A program made the translations under genes and the position numbers. Shown here in pieces: positions 43,309 through 54,528 of a stretch of DNA of 64,000 nucleotides. The stretch covers positions 2,791,501 through 2,855,500 of the forward strand of contig NZ_CP115757.1 of the NCBI RefSeq assembly GCF_027912675.1, given 5' to 3'. The stretch comes from Paracoccus sp. SCSIO 75233. GTDB taxonomy: Bacteria; Pseudomonadota; Alphaproteobacteria; Rhodobacterales; Rhodobacteraceae. Below the pieces are notes generated by a model, which had not been told where the DNA came from, did no database searches, and was given only the letters and a program-made list of their open reading frames with translations. Within the stretch, counting starts at the first letter, position 1, and each line of letters opens with the position of its first letter.

Positions 43309-43536
43309 TCACTCCGCCTCGTCCATCAGGCCGCGCACCCAATATCCGGTTGCAAGTGCCGCCGGGATGCCCAGAGGGACTGCGCAGATCAGGGCTGTCA
43401 CCGGCGGGAGTGCCTGAAAGCCGAGTGCCTGGCCCATCAATGCGAGCATGAACAGGTTGATCGCCACGGCGAGCATTGCGAAGGGGTAGAGAAGCAAGGC
43501 CAGCTTCCAGACCGGCCACCTGCCGTCGCGGCTCAT
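43309..43536 (-). CDS. Small two-helix membrane protein, end of nir cluster
   Basis: The 75-residue product begins MSRDGRWPVWK and has two long hydrophobic segments (residues about 13-35 and 43-62) and a charged end, RGLMDEAE. I do not recognise a family with certainty. It follows nirN by 48 bases on the same strand, so it may be co-transcribed with the haem d1 genes. A membrane anchor or accessory role is possible. Alternatively it is an unrelated housekeeping membrane protein. Confidence 0.65.
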   Translation of the reverse strand: MSRDGRWPVWKLALLLYPFAMLAVAINLFMLALMGQALGFQALPPVTALICAVPLGIPAALATGYWVRGLMDEAE

Positions 43537-43584
43537 GACACGGCCCCCGACACCGGCGAGCCGCCGACCGCTTCGGTTACAGTC

Positions 43585-45147
43585 CTAATGGCTGGTGCCT
43601 TCGGAAAAGGTGATCTTATTCCAGACATTGTATTTCCCTGACGGCTTGTTCATGGGCAGACGCATCACCTCTTCCAGCGTTGCCGCATCATAGACGATCA
43701 CGGCACCGTCCTCCTCCCAGACAGAGACCAGCGCATATCGCCCGTCGCGCGTGAACTCCACATGCGCAACCGTGGCGCCGGGTTCGGGGCGGAGCGTTTT
43801 CACGATCTCCAGCGATTGCTTGTCGATGACATGCATGACATCGCGATTCGGGCCAAAGAAGACGTCGGCCCAGAAATAGGGGGTGTTTTCGTGGCTGCGC
43901 AGGAAGAAGCCGGGGCCCTCGGTTTCGATGGTGCTCACCAGTTCCCAGCTTTCCGTATCGATGACCGAAATCTTGCCTTCCTTCAGATGCGGCGTGGCCA
44001 TCACGCGCCGGTCGCCCCTGTCCCAGCTGATACCGGACCCCAGATGCGGCATACCGTTCAACGGCAGCTCGGCAATCTCCTGCCCGACGGTGAGGTTGAC
44101 CACCACGGCGCGACTGCCGTCGCGCGCCGCGCCGATCAGGTTTCTGTAGTCGTCGGAGAAGAAGAAATCATCCAGCGGTTCGGCGATCTCGATCCGGCGC
44201 CGGGCGAAGAGGCCCTCGGAGGACGGGATGGCCTCCACCATATCCTTTTCATAGCTGTGGACGAACCCTTCATAGACCGCCGCCGCGTCCGGGTCGGTCG
44301 CAACCTCCCAGATCTCGGCCGCGTCCTTGAGCGCGAGGATGAAGGAGTCGCGTTGCGGTGCCTGGTAGACCGCGGAAACGCGGCTTTGCGTTCCGTCCCT
44401 GGCGATGATTGGCATGACCTTGACCGGCGTCAGATCATCGGTCGACAGGATCGCCAGTGTCATCGGCAGGTAGTTGGCCACGGCGAGCCATTTTCCGTCG
44501 CGGCTGATCGCGATATTGCGGCTGTTGAGCCCGGCGCGCACCCGGCCCACTTCCTGCAGCGACCACAGGTCGTATTTCTGCACCCAGCCATCGCGCGACA
44601 TGATGAAGACGAACCGCCCGTCCGGGCTGAATTTCGGCCCGCCATGCACGGCGAACGGCGTCGGGAACCGGTCGAGCACCTCGAAACTGTCCCCATCCAG
44701 CACGGAAACATGATGATCGCCGGTTTCCACCACCAAGGTGATGTTCATCGGATCGGCGGACCAGATCGGCGCATCGGCCGCCTCATATCCGGTGCTCATC
44801 TCCCGGCTGGCCGTGATGTCGATGTCGGTCCAGTCCGGCACGACGTCCAGCGGCGTCGTCAGATATTCGGTCAGGGCGGCGATCTGATCCGCTGTCAGCG
44901 CTTCGGCAAAGCCGGGCATCTGTGTGGCCGGGCGACCGAGGGCGATCACCTCGTCCAGAACCGGTCCCCGCATCCGGCCAAGCGTTTCCGGGATCAGCGC
45001 CGGTCCCAGCCCACCCAGCCGGTTTTCGCCGTGGCATTCGGCGCAGTGGGTCCGGAAATCCTCATCCGCTTCGGCAAGGGCCTGGGTGGGCGGACATAGC
45101 AGCAGTGCGGCTGCGGCAGCCCTAATCGAAATTATGAACCGGGTCAT
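43585..45147 (-). CDS. nirN: NirN, dihydro-haem d1 dehydrogenase (cytochrome c / d1 type)
   Basis: NirN introduces the acrylate double bond in the last step of haem d1 synthesis, in the periplasm. The 520-residue protein has a signal peptide (ending QALA), a small cytochrome c domain with C35-A-E-C-H39, and then an eight-bladed d1-type propeller to the end. It is a paralogue of NirS in overall plan. It overlaps nirJ by 26 bases. Position at the end of nirSECFDLGHJN agrees. The alternative, a second NirS, is less likely because the c domain is short and the order fits NirN. Confidence 0.92.
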   Translation of the reverse strand: MTRFIISIRAAAAALLLCPPTQALAEADEDFRTHCAECHGENRLGGLGPALIPETLGRMRGPVLDEVIALGRPATQMPGFAEALTADQIAALTEYLTTPLDVVPDWTDIDITASREMSTGYEAADAPIWSADPMNITLVVETGDHHVSVLDGDSFEVLDRFPTPFAVHGGPKFSPDGRFVFIMSRDGWVQKYDLWSLQEVGRVRAGLNSRNIAISRDGKWLAVANYLPMTLAILSTDDLTPVKVMPIIARDGTQSRVSAVYQAPQRDSFILALKDAAEIWEVATDPDAAAVYEGFVHSYEKDMVEAIPSSEGLFARRRIEIAEPLDDFFFSDDYRNLIGAARDGSRAVVVNLTVGQEIAELPLNGMPHLGSGISWDRGDRRVMATPHLKEGKISVIDTESWELVSTIETEGPGFFLRSHENTPYFWADVFFGPNRDVMHVIDKQSLEIVKTLRPEPGATVAHVEFTRDGRYALVSVWEEDGAVIVYDAATLEEVMRLPMNKPSGKYNVWNKITFSEGTSH

Positions 45148-46330
45148 GTCGTTTACCTCGGAAGGGGGTGGTTTCCAGACGGGGGGCTTCGGTCACGCCG
45201 ATCTCGTCCCCGCTCAGGTAACAGGCGGGGTCCTCGGCCCAGGGATCGCCGGTCAGTTGCAGCGCCCTGATCCGCGTGTTGCCGCCGCAGATATCCTTCA
45301 GCTTGCAGGCTCCGCAGCGACCCTTCAGCGGGCGGGGCCGGGTCCGCAGGACCGCCAGCATGGGATCGTCCCCCGTCCAGATCTTTGAGAACGGCGTCTC
45401 CTTCACATTGCCCACGGTGTAATCCGACCAGTAAGTGTCGGGATGCACATCGCCGAGGAAGTCGATATTGGCCACGCCGAGACCCGACGAATTGCCCCCC
45501 CAAGCCGCCAGATGCGCGCGCAGATGCGCCGCTTTCCTCGCGTCGAAATTCCGCCGGACCCAGTGCAGGAAATAGCCGGCGTCGGCGTCGTTGTTGCCGG
45601 TCACGATATCCAGCATCTGGCCGCCCGTTTCCCCCTCCCACGCTCGGGCGATCAGCAGGTCCATTGCCCGGCGGCTGCGCGTGTGTCTGGCATCCTCGCC
45701 GCGGTTCTTATCGCCGCGCCCGGCATAGACCAGATGCGAGAGGTAGAACTTATCCACGCCTTCATCGTCGCAGAACCGCAGAATATCGGGCAGGCATTGA
45801 TGGTTGCCCTCTGTCAGGGTGAACCGCACACCCACCTTGATGCCACGCGCCTTGCATGCGCGCACGCCACGCAGGGCGTCGTCAAAGGATCCCTCAACGC
45901 CACGGAACCAGTCATTCGTGGCACCGATCCCATCGATGGAGATCCCGACATAGTGGAACCCGATCTCCGCCACCCGATCCGCCGTCTCGCCAAATATTCC
46001 GGTGCCATTGGTCGAGAGCGCAAGCATCCGCGACTTGCCGCGGGCATGGGCGGCAATGTCGAAGAAATCATCTCGCGACAAAGGTTCACCACCCGACAAG
46101 ATCAGCCCCGGCACGCCCATCCGGCCAATATCGTCGAGCACCTCAAAGGCCTTTTCAGTGGATAGCTCGCCGGGAAAATCGACATTCGCCGACACCGTAT
46201 AGCAATGCCGGCATCTGAGATTGCAGCGACGGGTCAGGTTCCAGATCACCACCGGCTTGACCGGCCCGTGGCGCTGCCTGACCGGCGTCGGTTCGACCAG
46301 TTGGCGCATATATTCGCTCAGTCGGAACAT
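45122..46330 (-). CDS. nirJ: NirJ, radical SAM haem d1 synthesis enzyme
   Basis: NirJ replaces two propionate side chains of the d1 precursor with oxo groups, using S-adenosylmethionine. The 402-residue protein has the radical SAM cluster motif C36-x3-C40-x2-C43 (CNLRCRHC) and [11 protein letters not shown]-terminal SPASM-like cysteine set follows ([12 protein letters not shown] and a late C in DPACYL) for a second iron-sulfur cluster. All cysteines expected for both clusters appear present. It overlaps nirN and nirH. Confidence 0.94.
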   Translation of the reverse strand: MFRLSEYMRQLVEPTPVRQRHGPVKPVVIWNLTRRCNLRCRHCYTVSANVDFPGELSTEKAFEVLDDIGRMGVPGLILSGGEPLSRDDFFDIAAHARGKSRMLALSTNGTGIFGETADRVAEIGFHYVGISIDGIGATNDWFRGVEGSFDDALRGVRACKARGIKVGVRFTLTEGNHQCLPDILRFCDDEGVDKFYLSHLVYAGRGDKNRGEDARHTRSRRAMDLLIARAWEGETGGQMLDIVTGNNDADAGYFLHWVRRNFDARKAAHLRAHLAAWGGNSSGLGVANIDFLGDVHPDTYWSDYTVGNVKETPFSKIWTGDDPMLAVLRTRPRPLKGRCGACKLKDICGGNTRIRALQLTGDPWAEDPACYLSGDEIGVTEAPRLETTPFRGKRHDPVHNFD

Positions 46331-46812
46331 GCCGCTCCTTTCCGGCGGAGCCGCAGCCCCGTCTTTTTCAGGATCCGTGTTGAATAGAGAATGTCATTCG
46401 CGCGCGATGCGGCGCCCAGAAGCGTGGCGATCCGGGCCCGCTTCGCCTCGACTTCATCGCGTGTTGTGCCATGCACCATTGCAAAAAGATTATATGTCCA
46501 GTCAGGCGGCGCACGGGGGCGTTCATAAGCATGGGTCACAAAGGGCAGCGCGCCGACCTTCGCGCCCAACTCCGCCACGCGGGCATCCTCGACATCCCAG
46601 ACCGTCATGCCGTTGGCCGTCATGCCCAGCCGATAATGGTTGGGCGCAATGGCAATACGGCGGATGACACCACTGTCCTGCATCGCCTGCAAGCGTTGCA
46701 GCAAGGCGGCTTCCGACAGGCCCAGCGATGCGGCGGCGGCGGCATAGGGGCGCGCTGCCAAGGGCAACCCGCCCTGCAGCGCCCGGACGATATCCCGATC
46801 CGTAACCGTCAT
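46318..46812 (-). CDS. nirH: NirH, siroheme decarboxylase subunit
   Basis: NirD, NirL, NirG and NirH together decarboxylate siroheme to 12,18-didecarboxysiroheme on the path to haem d1. This 164-residue protein has an AsnC/Lrp-like fold: an N-terminal HTH-like part ([16 protein letters not shown]) and a C-terminal ferredoxin-like domain. [16 protein letters not shown] is the family block before the ligand domain. Its ATG overlaps nirG (ATGA) and its 3' end overlaps nirJ by 13 bases. Assignment as H and not G rests on order. Confidence 0.88.
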   Translation of the reverse strand: MTVTDRDIVRALQGGLPLAARPYAAAAASLGLSEAALLQRLQAMQDSGVIRRIAIAPNHYRLGMTANGMTVWDVEDARVAELGAKVGALPFVTHAYERPRAPPDWTYNLFAMVHGTTRDEVEAKRARIATLLGAASRANDILYSTRILKKTGLRLRRKGAACSD

Positions 46813-47258
46813 GCCGCCACCCGAAAGCCGATGAAGAATTCCCGCCGTTTCGGAAAGCGCAGCACCTCGATCCCGGTTTCACGCGCGATCCCGTCTGCCG
46901 CCGCCGTGATTTCTTCCGGCGTCTCGGTCGCCAGGACGAACCACATATTCAGCCGATGCGCCCGCTGATAATTATGCGCCACCTGCGGAAATGCGTTGAC
47001 CCGCTCTGCAATCTCTTCGAATTCCGCTTCCGGCGCCGCCATTGCACAAAGGCAGAATGCGCCGCCCATGGCCGCCGCATCGAAGAACGGGCCGAAACGC
47101 GTTATGGCACCGCCTGCCTTCATCCGCTCAAGCCGCGCGAGTAGGTCGTCGACGCTGGTCCCCAGCTCTGCGGCGATGCTGTCGAAAGGTGCGGGAACGA
47201 GCGGCAATCCCTCCTGCAAACGATTGATCAGGGCACGGTCTGTCGGGTCCAGTTTCAT
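46809..47258 (-). CDS. nirG: NirG, siroheme decarboxylase subunit
   Basis: AsnC/Lrp-fold siroheme decarboxylase subunit, 149 residues. LINRLQEGLPLVPAPF, AGGAITRFGPFFDAAAMG and AHNYQRAHRLNMWFVLATE are typical family blocks; the last has the His/Tyr residues that line the haem site. It overlaps nirDL and nirH by ATGA-type junctions, so the four units are made in balance. Like its paralogues it lacks a true DNA-binding role. Confidence 0.88.
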   Translation of the reverse strand: MKLDPTDRALINRLQEGLPLVPAPFDSIAAELGTSVDDLLARLERMKAGGAITRFGPFFDAAAMGGAFCLCAMAAPEAEFEEIAERVNAFPQVAHNYQRAHRLNMWFVLATETPEEITAAADGIARETGIEVLRFPKRREFFIGFRVAA

Positions 47259-48247
47259 GCGGCCTCTCCTTTTTCCGACAGGATCAAGGCGCCGGTTTGT
47301 TTGAAGCAGCGGGTGGAGAACAGAACCTTGTGCGCCGCCCGGGCGAGCCCCGGCAGGGCCTGTATCCGGGCAAGTGTCGCCAATGCCTCCGACCGGCTGC
47401 GCGCGTGGATCATGTTGTAGAGCCGGTAATCCCAGATCCCGGCAACCGGCCGGCGCTCATAACACAGGGTCACGCCGGGCAGCCGGGCCAGAACCGGCCC
47501 GATCTCGGCACAGTCGTCGTGACTGACATTCCAGACGCACATCGCATTTGACCGCCAGCCGAGTGCCCGATGGCGCACGATCACACCGAGCCGGGAGATA
47601 ACCCCGGCCTTGGCCAGAGCCGCCACACGTTCCAGCACCTCCTCTTCGTGGCGGCGCAGATGGGATGCGATGGCGGCCCAGGGGTGCGGCGTGAGCGGAA
47701 GGCCCCGGGTCAGGCATTGCAGGATCTCGCGGTCGCCCGTTCGCATCGCCGCGCGGTCCACGGATCGCGGCCCGGCCACAGGCCCGGCCTGTCCCTTCAT
47801 GCAGAAACCGAGATCGACATTGAACGGTCGCACCAGCCGCAGGTCCAGCACCTGTCGGTCGGTGCGCTCGGAAATGCGGGCCAGAGCGTTATCCACATGC
47901 GTGCGATCCGGGCCCGTCACCACGAACCACAGGTTCCACGCGTCCTCCCGCAGGTAGGAGTGGTTGACGCCCGGCTCCTGCCCGATAATTCCGGCCACAT
48001 GTTCCAGCTCATCCGGCCCGGCCTGCAAGGCTGCGAGCGTGCTGGCAGATACGATATTGGGCGCACAGGTTGCGCCGACGCGGGCGATCCGCCCGGCCTC
48101 CTGCATCCGTCCGAGCCGCTCCAGAACCTCGCATTCGCCGATGCTCAGCCGTGCGGCGAGAACCGCGAAAGGGGCCGGTATGACGGGAAATCCCCGCTGC
48201 CAGTCGTTCAGCAGGGCGGCATCGACGGGATCTGCGACGCTCTGCAT
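47255..48247 (-). CDS. nirDL: NirDL, fused siroheme decarboxylase subunits
   Basis: This 330-residue chain contains two AsnC/Lrp-like units in tandem, each starting with an L-x-x-x-Q/R-G-P-P-x-P-type block (LLNDWQRGFPVIPAPF near 13, LQCLTRGLPLTPHPW near 177). It is a natural NirD-NirL fusion, as known in some denitrifiers. The blocks NHSYLREDAWNLWFV and LCYERRPVAGIWDYRLYN carry the probable substrate-site residues. It starts within the nirF stop codon (TAATG) and overlaps nirG. Confidence 0.9.
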   Translation of the reverse strand: MQSVADPVDAALLNDWQRGFPVIPAPFAVLAARLSIGECEVLERLGRMQEAGRIARVGATCAPNIVSASTLAALQAGPDELEHVAGIIGQEPGVNHSYLREDAWNLWFVVTGPDRTHVDNALARISERTDRQVLDLRLVRPFNVDLGFCMKGQAGPVAGPRSVDRAAMRTGDREILQCLTRGLPLTPHPWAAIASHLRRHEEEVLERVAALAKAGVISRLGVIVRHRALGWRSNAMCVWNVSHDDCAEIGPVLARLPGVTLCYERRPVAGIWDYRLYNMIHARSRSEALATLARIQALPGLARAAHKVLFSTRCFKQTGALILSEKGEAA

Positions 48248-49395
48248 TACAGCCCCGTCCGATGCGCACGGGCGGTGAAGAAGATGCCCGAGGGACTTTC
48301 GGCCTCGATCTCACCACGTTTTTCAAACGTTCTCGTGTCGTAGATCATGATCTTTCCGGCATCCCGGACCGATATCCAGACCTCGTTCCCGCGCGGCGTG
48401 AATTCCATATGCAGCACGGCAGGACCGGGCTTGAACTCATGGACCACCTGCTTGGTCACCGTATCGATCACCTGAATTGTGTCGTTCAGCGGATGGGCGA
48501 AATTGACCCAGACCTGCCGTCCATCCGGTCGGGCCATTGCAAAAACGGGCCGGCCATATGTCGCCGTGCGTCCTGTTTCGGTGAAATCGCGGGCATCCAC
48601 CCACAGCACCTCGTGCCGTCCCACTGCAGGCAGAACGAACTCGGCACCCGTCGACGCCCATCCTTCCAGATGCGGCATCTTATAGACCGGCAAAGGCGCC
48701 TCGCCACGACCATAGCCGGGCAGCACCTGTATCGGCTCCGGCGTTTCGGCCCACAGATCCAGCGCGGTCAGCCCGTCCTCTCCAAAGAGCCCCGCGATGT
48801 AGGTCCGGCCATTTCCGGTCATCAGCGCATCATAGGGGTTCTGGCCAATCCCGGTGATTTTCGTGATGTCGGGATCGTCGCCGGACAGGTCGGCAATCCA
48901 TGTCTCACCCGCATCCCAGAGGCTGAAGACAAATCGTCTGCCGGGCGCATCAGCCAGCCCGATGGTCTTCGACCCGGTCGGAATATCGGCCACCATGTCC
49001 AGCGTTTCGGCGTCGAAAATACGCACGCCGCCCGGTTCGTAATTCGACACGGCCACCAATGCGCCATCGTCGGAGATCGCGCCGCCAATGGCGTTTCCGG
49101 CCTGGACCACCCGGCCAGCGATGCGGCGTTCGGTGATGTCGACCTTGGTCAATCCTCCGTCACGACCAAAGACATAGGCGAAGCGTTCGTCCGGCGAATA
49201 GACCAGCGAGGCATGCGACAGATCGCCCAACCCCTCGATCCGGGCCAGAGCCGCCCGGTCGGACTGGTCGATAAGCAGGACGGAGCCGCTGGCGCGCTCG
49301 ATCACCAACCCCAGATCGCCGGTGGCCACGGTCTCTGACATGGCGGCGGTCCCGGCGAACGCCAGTGCTGCGAAGGTCAGGATCAGGGGTCTCAT
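48247..49395 (-). CDS. nirF: NirF, haem d1 biogenesis protein
   Basis: NirF is a periplasmic d1-type propeller protein that acts late in haem d1 synthesis, probably as precursor-binding or dehydrogenase partner of NirN. The 382-residue protein has a signal peptide (LTFAALAFAGTAAMS) and propeller repeats such as SHASLVYSPDERFAYVFGRDG and VLHMEFTPRGNEVWISVRD. No CXXCH motif is present. The ATG at 49395 overlaps the nirC stop (ATGA). Upstream in-frame codons inside nirC are not coding. Confidence 0.93.
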   Translation of the reverse strand: MRPLILTFAALAFAGTAAMSETVATGDLGLVIERASGSVLLIDQSDRAALARIEGLGDLSHASLVYSPDERFAYVFGRDGGLTKVDITERRIAGRVVQAGNAIGGAISDDGALVAVSNYEPGGVRIFDAETLDMVADIPTGSKTIGLADAPGRRFVFSLWDAGETWIADLSGDDPDITKITGIGQNPYDALMTGNGRTYIAGLFGEDGLTALDLWAETPEPIQVLPGYGRGEAPLPVYKMPHLEGWASTGAEFVLPAVGRHEVLWVDARDFTETGRTATYGRPVFAMARPDGRQVWVNFAHPLNDTIQVIDTVTKQVVHEFKPGPAVLHMEFTPRGNEVWISVRDAGKIMIYDTRTFEKRGEIEAESPSGIFFTARAHRTGL

Positions 49396-49691
49396 TCGTT
49401 TTCTCCCGTTAGAAGATAATCGGCGATCCAGCGTGCCTCCTCGTCCGACATCAACGGTGCCCACGGCGGCATCGGCGTTCCGGGCACGCCCTGAAGAATG
49501 ACGGAGGCCAGTCCGTCGCGGTCGTAATGGGCCAGCATGTCCGCTGTCAGCCCGGGGCCCAGACCACCCTTGAGCGTGAGCCCGTGGCAGGAGCCGCAAT
49601 CCTGATGGACAAGCCGCCGGAGCGCATCGCCATCAAGATCCCCGGCCAGTGCCGGAGCACATGAGATCGCAAGGACCAGAAGGCTACGCAT
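49392..49691 (-). CDS. nirC: NirC, small cytochrome c of the nir cluster
   Basis: Periplasmic class I c-type cytochrome, 99 residues, which can feed electrons to cytochrome cd1 or assist its maturation. Signal peptide to about ALA-G; haem motif C32-G-S-C-H36; probable axial Met in PGTPMPPW. It overlaps nirE by 8 bases and nirF by 4. Confidence 0.93.
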   Translation of the reverse strand: MRSLLVLAISCAPALAGDLDGDALRRLVHQDCGSCHGLTLKGGLGPGLTADMLAHYDRDGLASVILQGVPGTPMPPWAPLMSDEEARWIADYLLTGENE

Positions 49692-50466
49692 GCGCCGCCG
49701 TCATTGCCCGTGCCGCCATCTCTGACGGGATAGCGGTTTCGGAATAAAGCGAGACGACGCGGCCGATCACGAACAGAACCGGCGCTGTCAGCCCGGACAG
49801 ACGAATGTCCCGGCCCAGCCGGTCGAGCTGGGATACGAGCCGCGTTTCCTGCACAGTCGTGGCATTTGCCACGGCAAGGACCGGTGTCGCGGGGTCGAGC
49901 CCTTCGGTCATCAGACCCACGGCGATCTGGCCGATATTGGCAACCCCCATATAAACGACGAGGGTGCAGTCCGGGTCCGCAAGCCGCTTCCAGTCCAGGT
50001 CGAGCACCTGTCCCGCCTGCCGGTGGCCGGTTACATATCGGACCGACCCCGCCAGCCCCCGATGGGTGAGCGGGACGCCGGTGGCGCTTGCCGCGCCCTG
50101 AGCGGCGGTGATGCCGGGTGCGTAGGCGACCTCGATGCCGCGCGCCGTAAGATACGCGGCCTCTTCCGAACCGCGTCCGAAAATCAGCGGATCGCCCCCC
50201 TTCAGCCGCGCCACGATGCGACCCTTCAGGGCCTGCGCCAGAAGGATGGCGTTGATCTCGTCCTGCGGCACGGAATGATGCTTCGCCGCCTTGCCGACCG
50301 CGATGCGTTCTGCCCTTGCCGGACATGTCGCGAGAATTTCTGGGGAAACGAGCCTGTCAAAAACCACCACATCCGCCTGCGAGAGCATGCGCATCGCGCG
50401 CAGCGTCATCAGTTCCGGATCTCCGGGGCCGGCCCCGATCAGATACACTTTTCCGGAGCTCGTCAT
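49684..50466 (-). CDS. nirE: NirE, uroporphyrinogen-III C-methyltransferase
   Basis: NirE methylates uroporphyrinogen III at C2 and C7 with S-adenosylmethionine to give precorrin-2, the first dedicated step to haem d1. The 260-residue protein has the SUMT motifs VYLIGAGPGDPELMTLRA, VVFDRLVSPEI, RLKGGDPLIFGRG and APGITAAQGAASATGVPLTHR. There is no fused CysG oxidase/chelatase domain. It follows nirS after a gap with a terminator-like hairpin. Confidence 0.94.
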   Translation of the reverse strand: MTSSGKVYLIGAGPGDPELMTLRAMRMLSQADVVVFDRLVSPEILATCPARAERIAVGKAAKHHSVPQDEINAILLAQALKGRIVARLKGGDPLIFGRGSEEAAYLTARGIEVAYAPGITAAQGAASATGVPLTHRGLAGSVRYVTGHRQAGQVLDLDWKRLADPDCTLVVYMGVANIGQIAVGLMTEGLDPATPVLAVANATTVQETRLVSQLDRLGRDIRLSGLTAPVLFVIGRVVSLYSETAIPSEMAARAMTAAHA

Positions 50467-50503
50467 GGCATGTCTTCCTATCTGGCAATCGCTGGATAAA
50501 ATT

Positions 50504-50544
50504 GCGGCGGACGGGGAAAGGGGACGTCAGGGACCGTCCGCCGC
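50504..50544 (-). terminator. Attenuator/terminator between nirS and nirE
   Basis: GCGGCGGACGG (50504-50514) and CCGTCCGCCGC (50534-50544) form a perfect 11-bp stem with a 19-base loop. On the minus strand it is followed by AATTTTATCC, a short U-run. It would let most transcripts end after nirS, giving much enzyme and less of the haem d1 biosynthetic proteins. Confidence 0.8.
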
Positions 50545-50552
50545 GTGGGGGC

Positions 50553-52565
<2,013 letters not shown>

Positions 52566-52580
52566 TTAAGAGAATTTATT

Positions 52581-52605
52581 CTCCTTGACTTCCGTTAAGG
52601 ATGTA
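52581..52605 (+). promoter_or_regulatory. NNR/FNR-type box upstream of norC (copy 2 of the 25-bp repeat)
   Basis: The same CCTTGAC-TTCC-GTTAAGG dyad at 52583-52600, about 66 bases before the norC start. In Paracoccus such sites are bound by the NO-responsive activator NNR. The regulator gene is not in the window. Confidence 0.75.
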
Positions 52606-52657
52606 TCTGAAAGCGCCCTTCATAAGCTCTCCATCCAACCGGGCGAAGGAGAGCGCT

Positions 52658-53110
52658 ATGCGCGACGTCATGACCAAAAGCATGGCCCGAAATATATTCT
52701 ATGGCGGGTCGCTGTTCTTCATTCTCATTTTTGCGGCGCTGGCTTTGCATTCGCATCGCTACATCGTCACCACATCCACCGATGCCGAAGGGCTCACCGA
52801 TAGCGTGGAACTCGGCAAGCATGTCTGGGAAAAACATGCCTGCATCAACTGTCACTCACTGCTCGGCGAAGGCGCTTATTTCGCGCCCGAACTCGGCAAT
52901 GTCATGATCCGCTGGGGTGTCGATGACGACGCCGAGGCCGCCTACGAAACCTTGCGCGGCTGGATGGAAGCCATGCCGAGCGGGATCGAAGGTCGCCGCC
53001 AGATGCCGGCCTTCGATCTGACCGAAGAGGAATATCGCGGGCTGTCGGATTTTCTGTTGTGGACCGGCACGATCGATACCCAGAACTGGCCCCCCAATGA
53101 CGCCGGCTGA
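52658..53110 (+). CDS. norC: NorC, cytochrome c subunit of nitric oxide reductase
   Basis: NorC is a membrane-anchored c-type cytochrome that passes electrons to NorB. 150 residues: one N-terminal anchor helix (NIFYGGSLFFILIFAALAL), haem motif C62-I-N-C-H66 in HACINCHSLLGEGAYFAPEL, and axial Met near RRQMPAF. The ATG at 52658 follows GGAGAGCGCT. It is 15 bases from norB. Usual length. Confidence 0.95.
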   Translation: MRDVMTKSMARNIFYGGSLFFILIFAALALHSHRYIVTTSTDAEGLTDSVELGKHVWEKHACINCHSLLGEGAYFAPELGNVMIRWGVDDDAEAAYETLRGWMEAMPSGIEGRRQMPAFDLTEEEYRGLSDFLLWTGTIDTQNWPPNDAG

Positions 53111-53125
53111 GAAAGGACAAGTGAG

Positions 53126-54523
53126 ATGAAATATCAAACGCAAAAGATCGCGATGGCCTATTTCTCGGTGGCATTGGCGCTTTTCGCGATCCAGATCATC
53201 GGCGGGCTGATGGTCGGCTATGTCTACGTCAACCCCAACTTCATGGCGGAGCTTCTGCCGTTCAACACTTTGCGGATGCTGCACACCAATTCGCTGATCG
53301 TCTGGCTGTTGCTGGGCTTTTTCGGTGCTGCCTATTTCCTGATCCCGGAAGAGGCGGAGCGCGACATCTATTCGCCAAAGCTGGCCTATCTTCAGCTGAT
53401 CATCCTGGTGGTCGGAACGCTGGGTGTGGTGCTCACCTATGTCTTCAACCTGTTCGAGGGGAACTGGCTTCTCGGCAAGGAGGGGCGTGAATTTCTGGAG
53501 CAACCCAAATGGGTGAAGGTCGGTATCGTGGTTGCGGCGCTGATTTTCCTGTTCAACGTCTCGATGACCGTGCTGAAAGGCAAGAAGACGGCGATCACCA
53601 ATGTCCTTCTGCTGGGCCTCTGGGGGCTTGCACTGCTGTTCCTGTTTGCCTTCTACAACCCGTCAAACCTCGCGCTCGACAAGCAATACTGGTGGTTCGT
53701 GGTTCACCTCTGGGTCGAAGGCGTGTGGGAACTGATCATGGCGTCGATCCTGGCCTATCTGATGCTCAAGCTGACCGGCGTTGACCGCGAAGTGGTGGAA
53801 AAATGGCTCTATGTCATTGTCGCACTGGCGCTGTTCTCCGGCATTCTCGGCACCGGGCACCATTATTACTGGGTCGGCGGACCGGGCTACTGGCAGTGGA
53901 TCGGCTCGATCTTCTCCTCGCTGGAAGTGGTCCCGTTCTTCGCCATGATGGCTTTCGCCTTCGTCATGGTCTGGAAGGGCCGGCGCGATCATCCCAACAA
54001 GGCCGCACTGCTCTGGTCGCTGGGCTGTGCCACACTCGCCTTCTTCGGCGCCGGTGTCTGGGGCTTCCTGCACACGCTGCACGGGGTAAACTACTACACC
54101 CACGGCACCCAGATCACGGCAGCGCATGGGCATCTGGCGTTTTATGGCGCCTATGTCTGCCTGAATATCGCGATCTTCACCTATGCGATGCCGATCCTGC
54201 GCAACCGCGATCCGTACAATCAGGTTCTCAACATGAGCTCCTTCTGGTTGATGTCGGGCGGCATGGTCTTCATGACCTTTACCCTGACCTTCGCAGGCAC
54301 GGTACAGACCCATATGCAGCGCGTGCTGGGTGAGTATTTCATGGACGTGCAGGACCAGCTCACGATCTTCTACTGGATGCGCTTCTTCTCGGGCGTCGCC
54401 GTGTTCATCGGTGTGCTGATGCTCATCTACTCGCTGGCAATGCCGCGCAAGGAGCTGGTCCCTCCGGGCCCGCAAAAGCGTCGCGGGCTGACGGATGATC
54501 CCGACCACATGGCCGCGGAGTAA
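53126..54523 (+). CDS. norB: NorB, catalytic subunit of nitric oxide reductase (cNor)
   Basis: NorB reduces two NO to N2O at a haem b3 / non-haem iron site. The 465-residue, twelve-helix protein keeps the haem and metal ligands: His in MLHTNSLIVWLLLGF, HLWVEGVWELI, GTGHHYYW, and the HGHLAFYGAY motif. Glutamates in the WVEGVWE helix are also conserved. It lacks the N-terminal extension of quinol-type NOR, in agreement with a NorC partner. It is followed 5 bases later by norQ. Confidence 0.97.
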   Translation: MKYQTQKIAMAYFSVALALFAIQIIGGLMVGYVYVNPNFMAELLPFNTLRMLHTNSLIVWLLLGFFGAAYFLIPEEAERDIYSPKLAYLQLIILVVGTLGVVLTYVFNLFEGNWLLGKEGREFLEQPKWVKVGIVVAALIFLFNVSMTVLKGKKTAITNVLLLGLWGLALLFLFAFYNPSNLALDKQYWWFVVHLWVEGVWELIMASILAYLMLKLTGVDREVVEKWLYVIVALALFSGILGTGHHYYWVGGPGYWQWIGSIFSSLEVVPFFAMMAFAFVMVWKGRRDHPNKAALLWSLGCATLAFFGAGVWGFLHTLHGVNYYTHGTQITAAHGHLAFYGAYVCLNIAIFTYAMPILRNRDPYNQVLNMSSFWLMSGGMVFMTFTLTFAGTVQTHMQRVLGEYFMDVQDQLTIFYWMRFFSGVAVFIGVLMLIYSLAMPRKELVPPGPQKRRGLTDDPDHMAAE

Positions 54524-54528
54524 CACCG

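Noticed and set aside
43762..45099. 445-codon plus-strand frame opposite nirN
   Set aside because: Antisense shadow; nirN has a signal peptide, CXXCH and correct operon overlaps.
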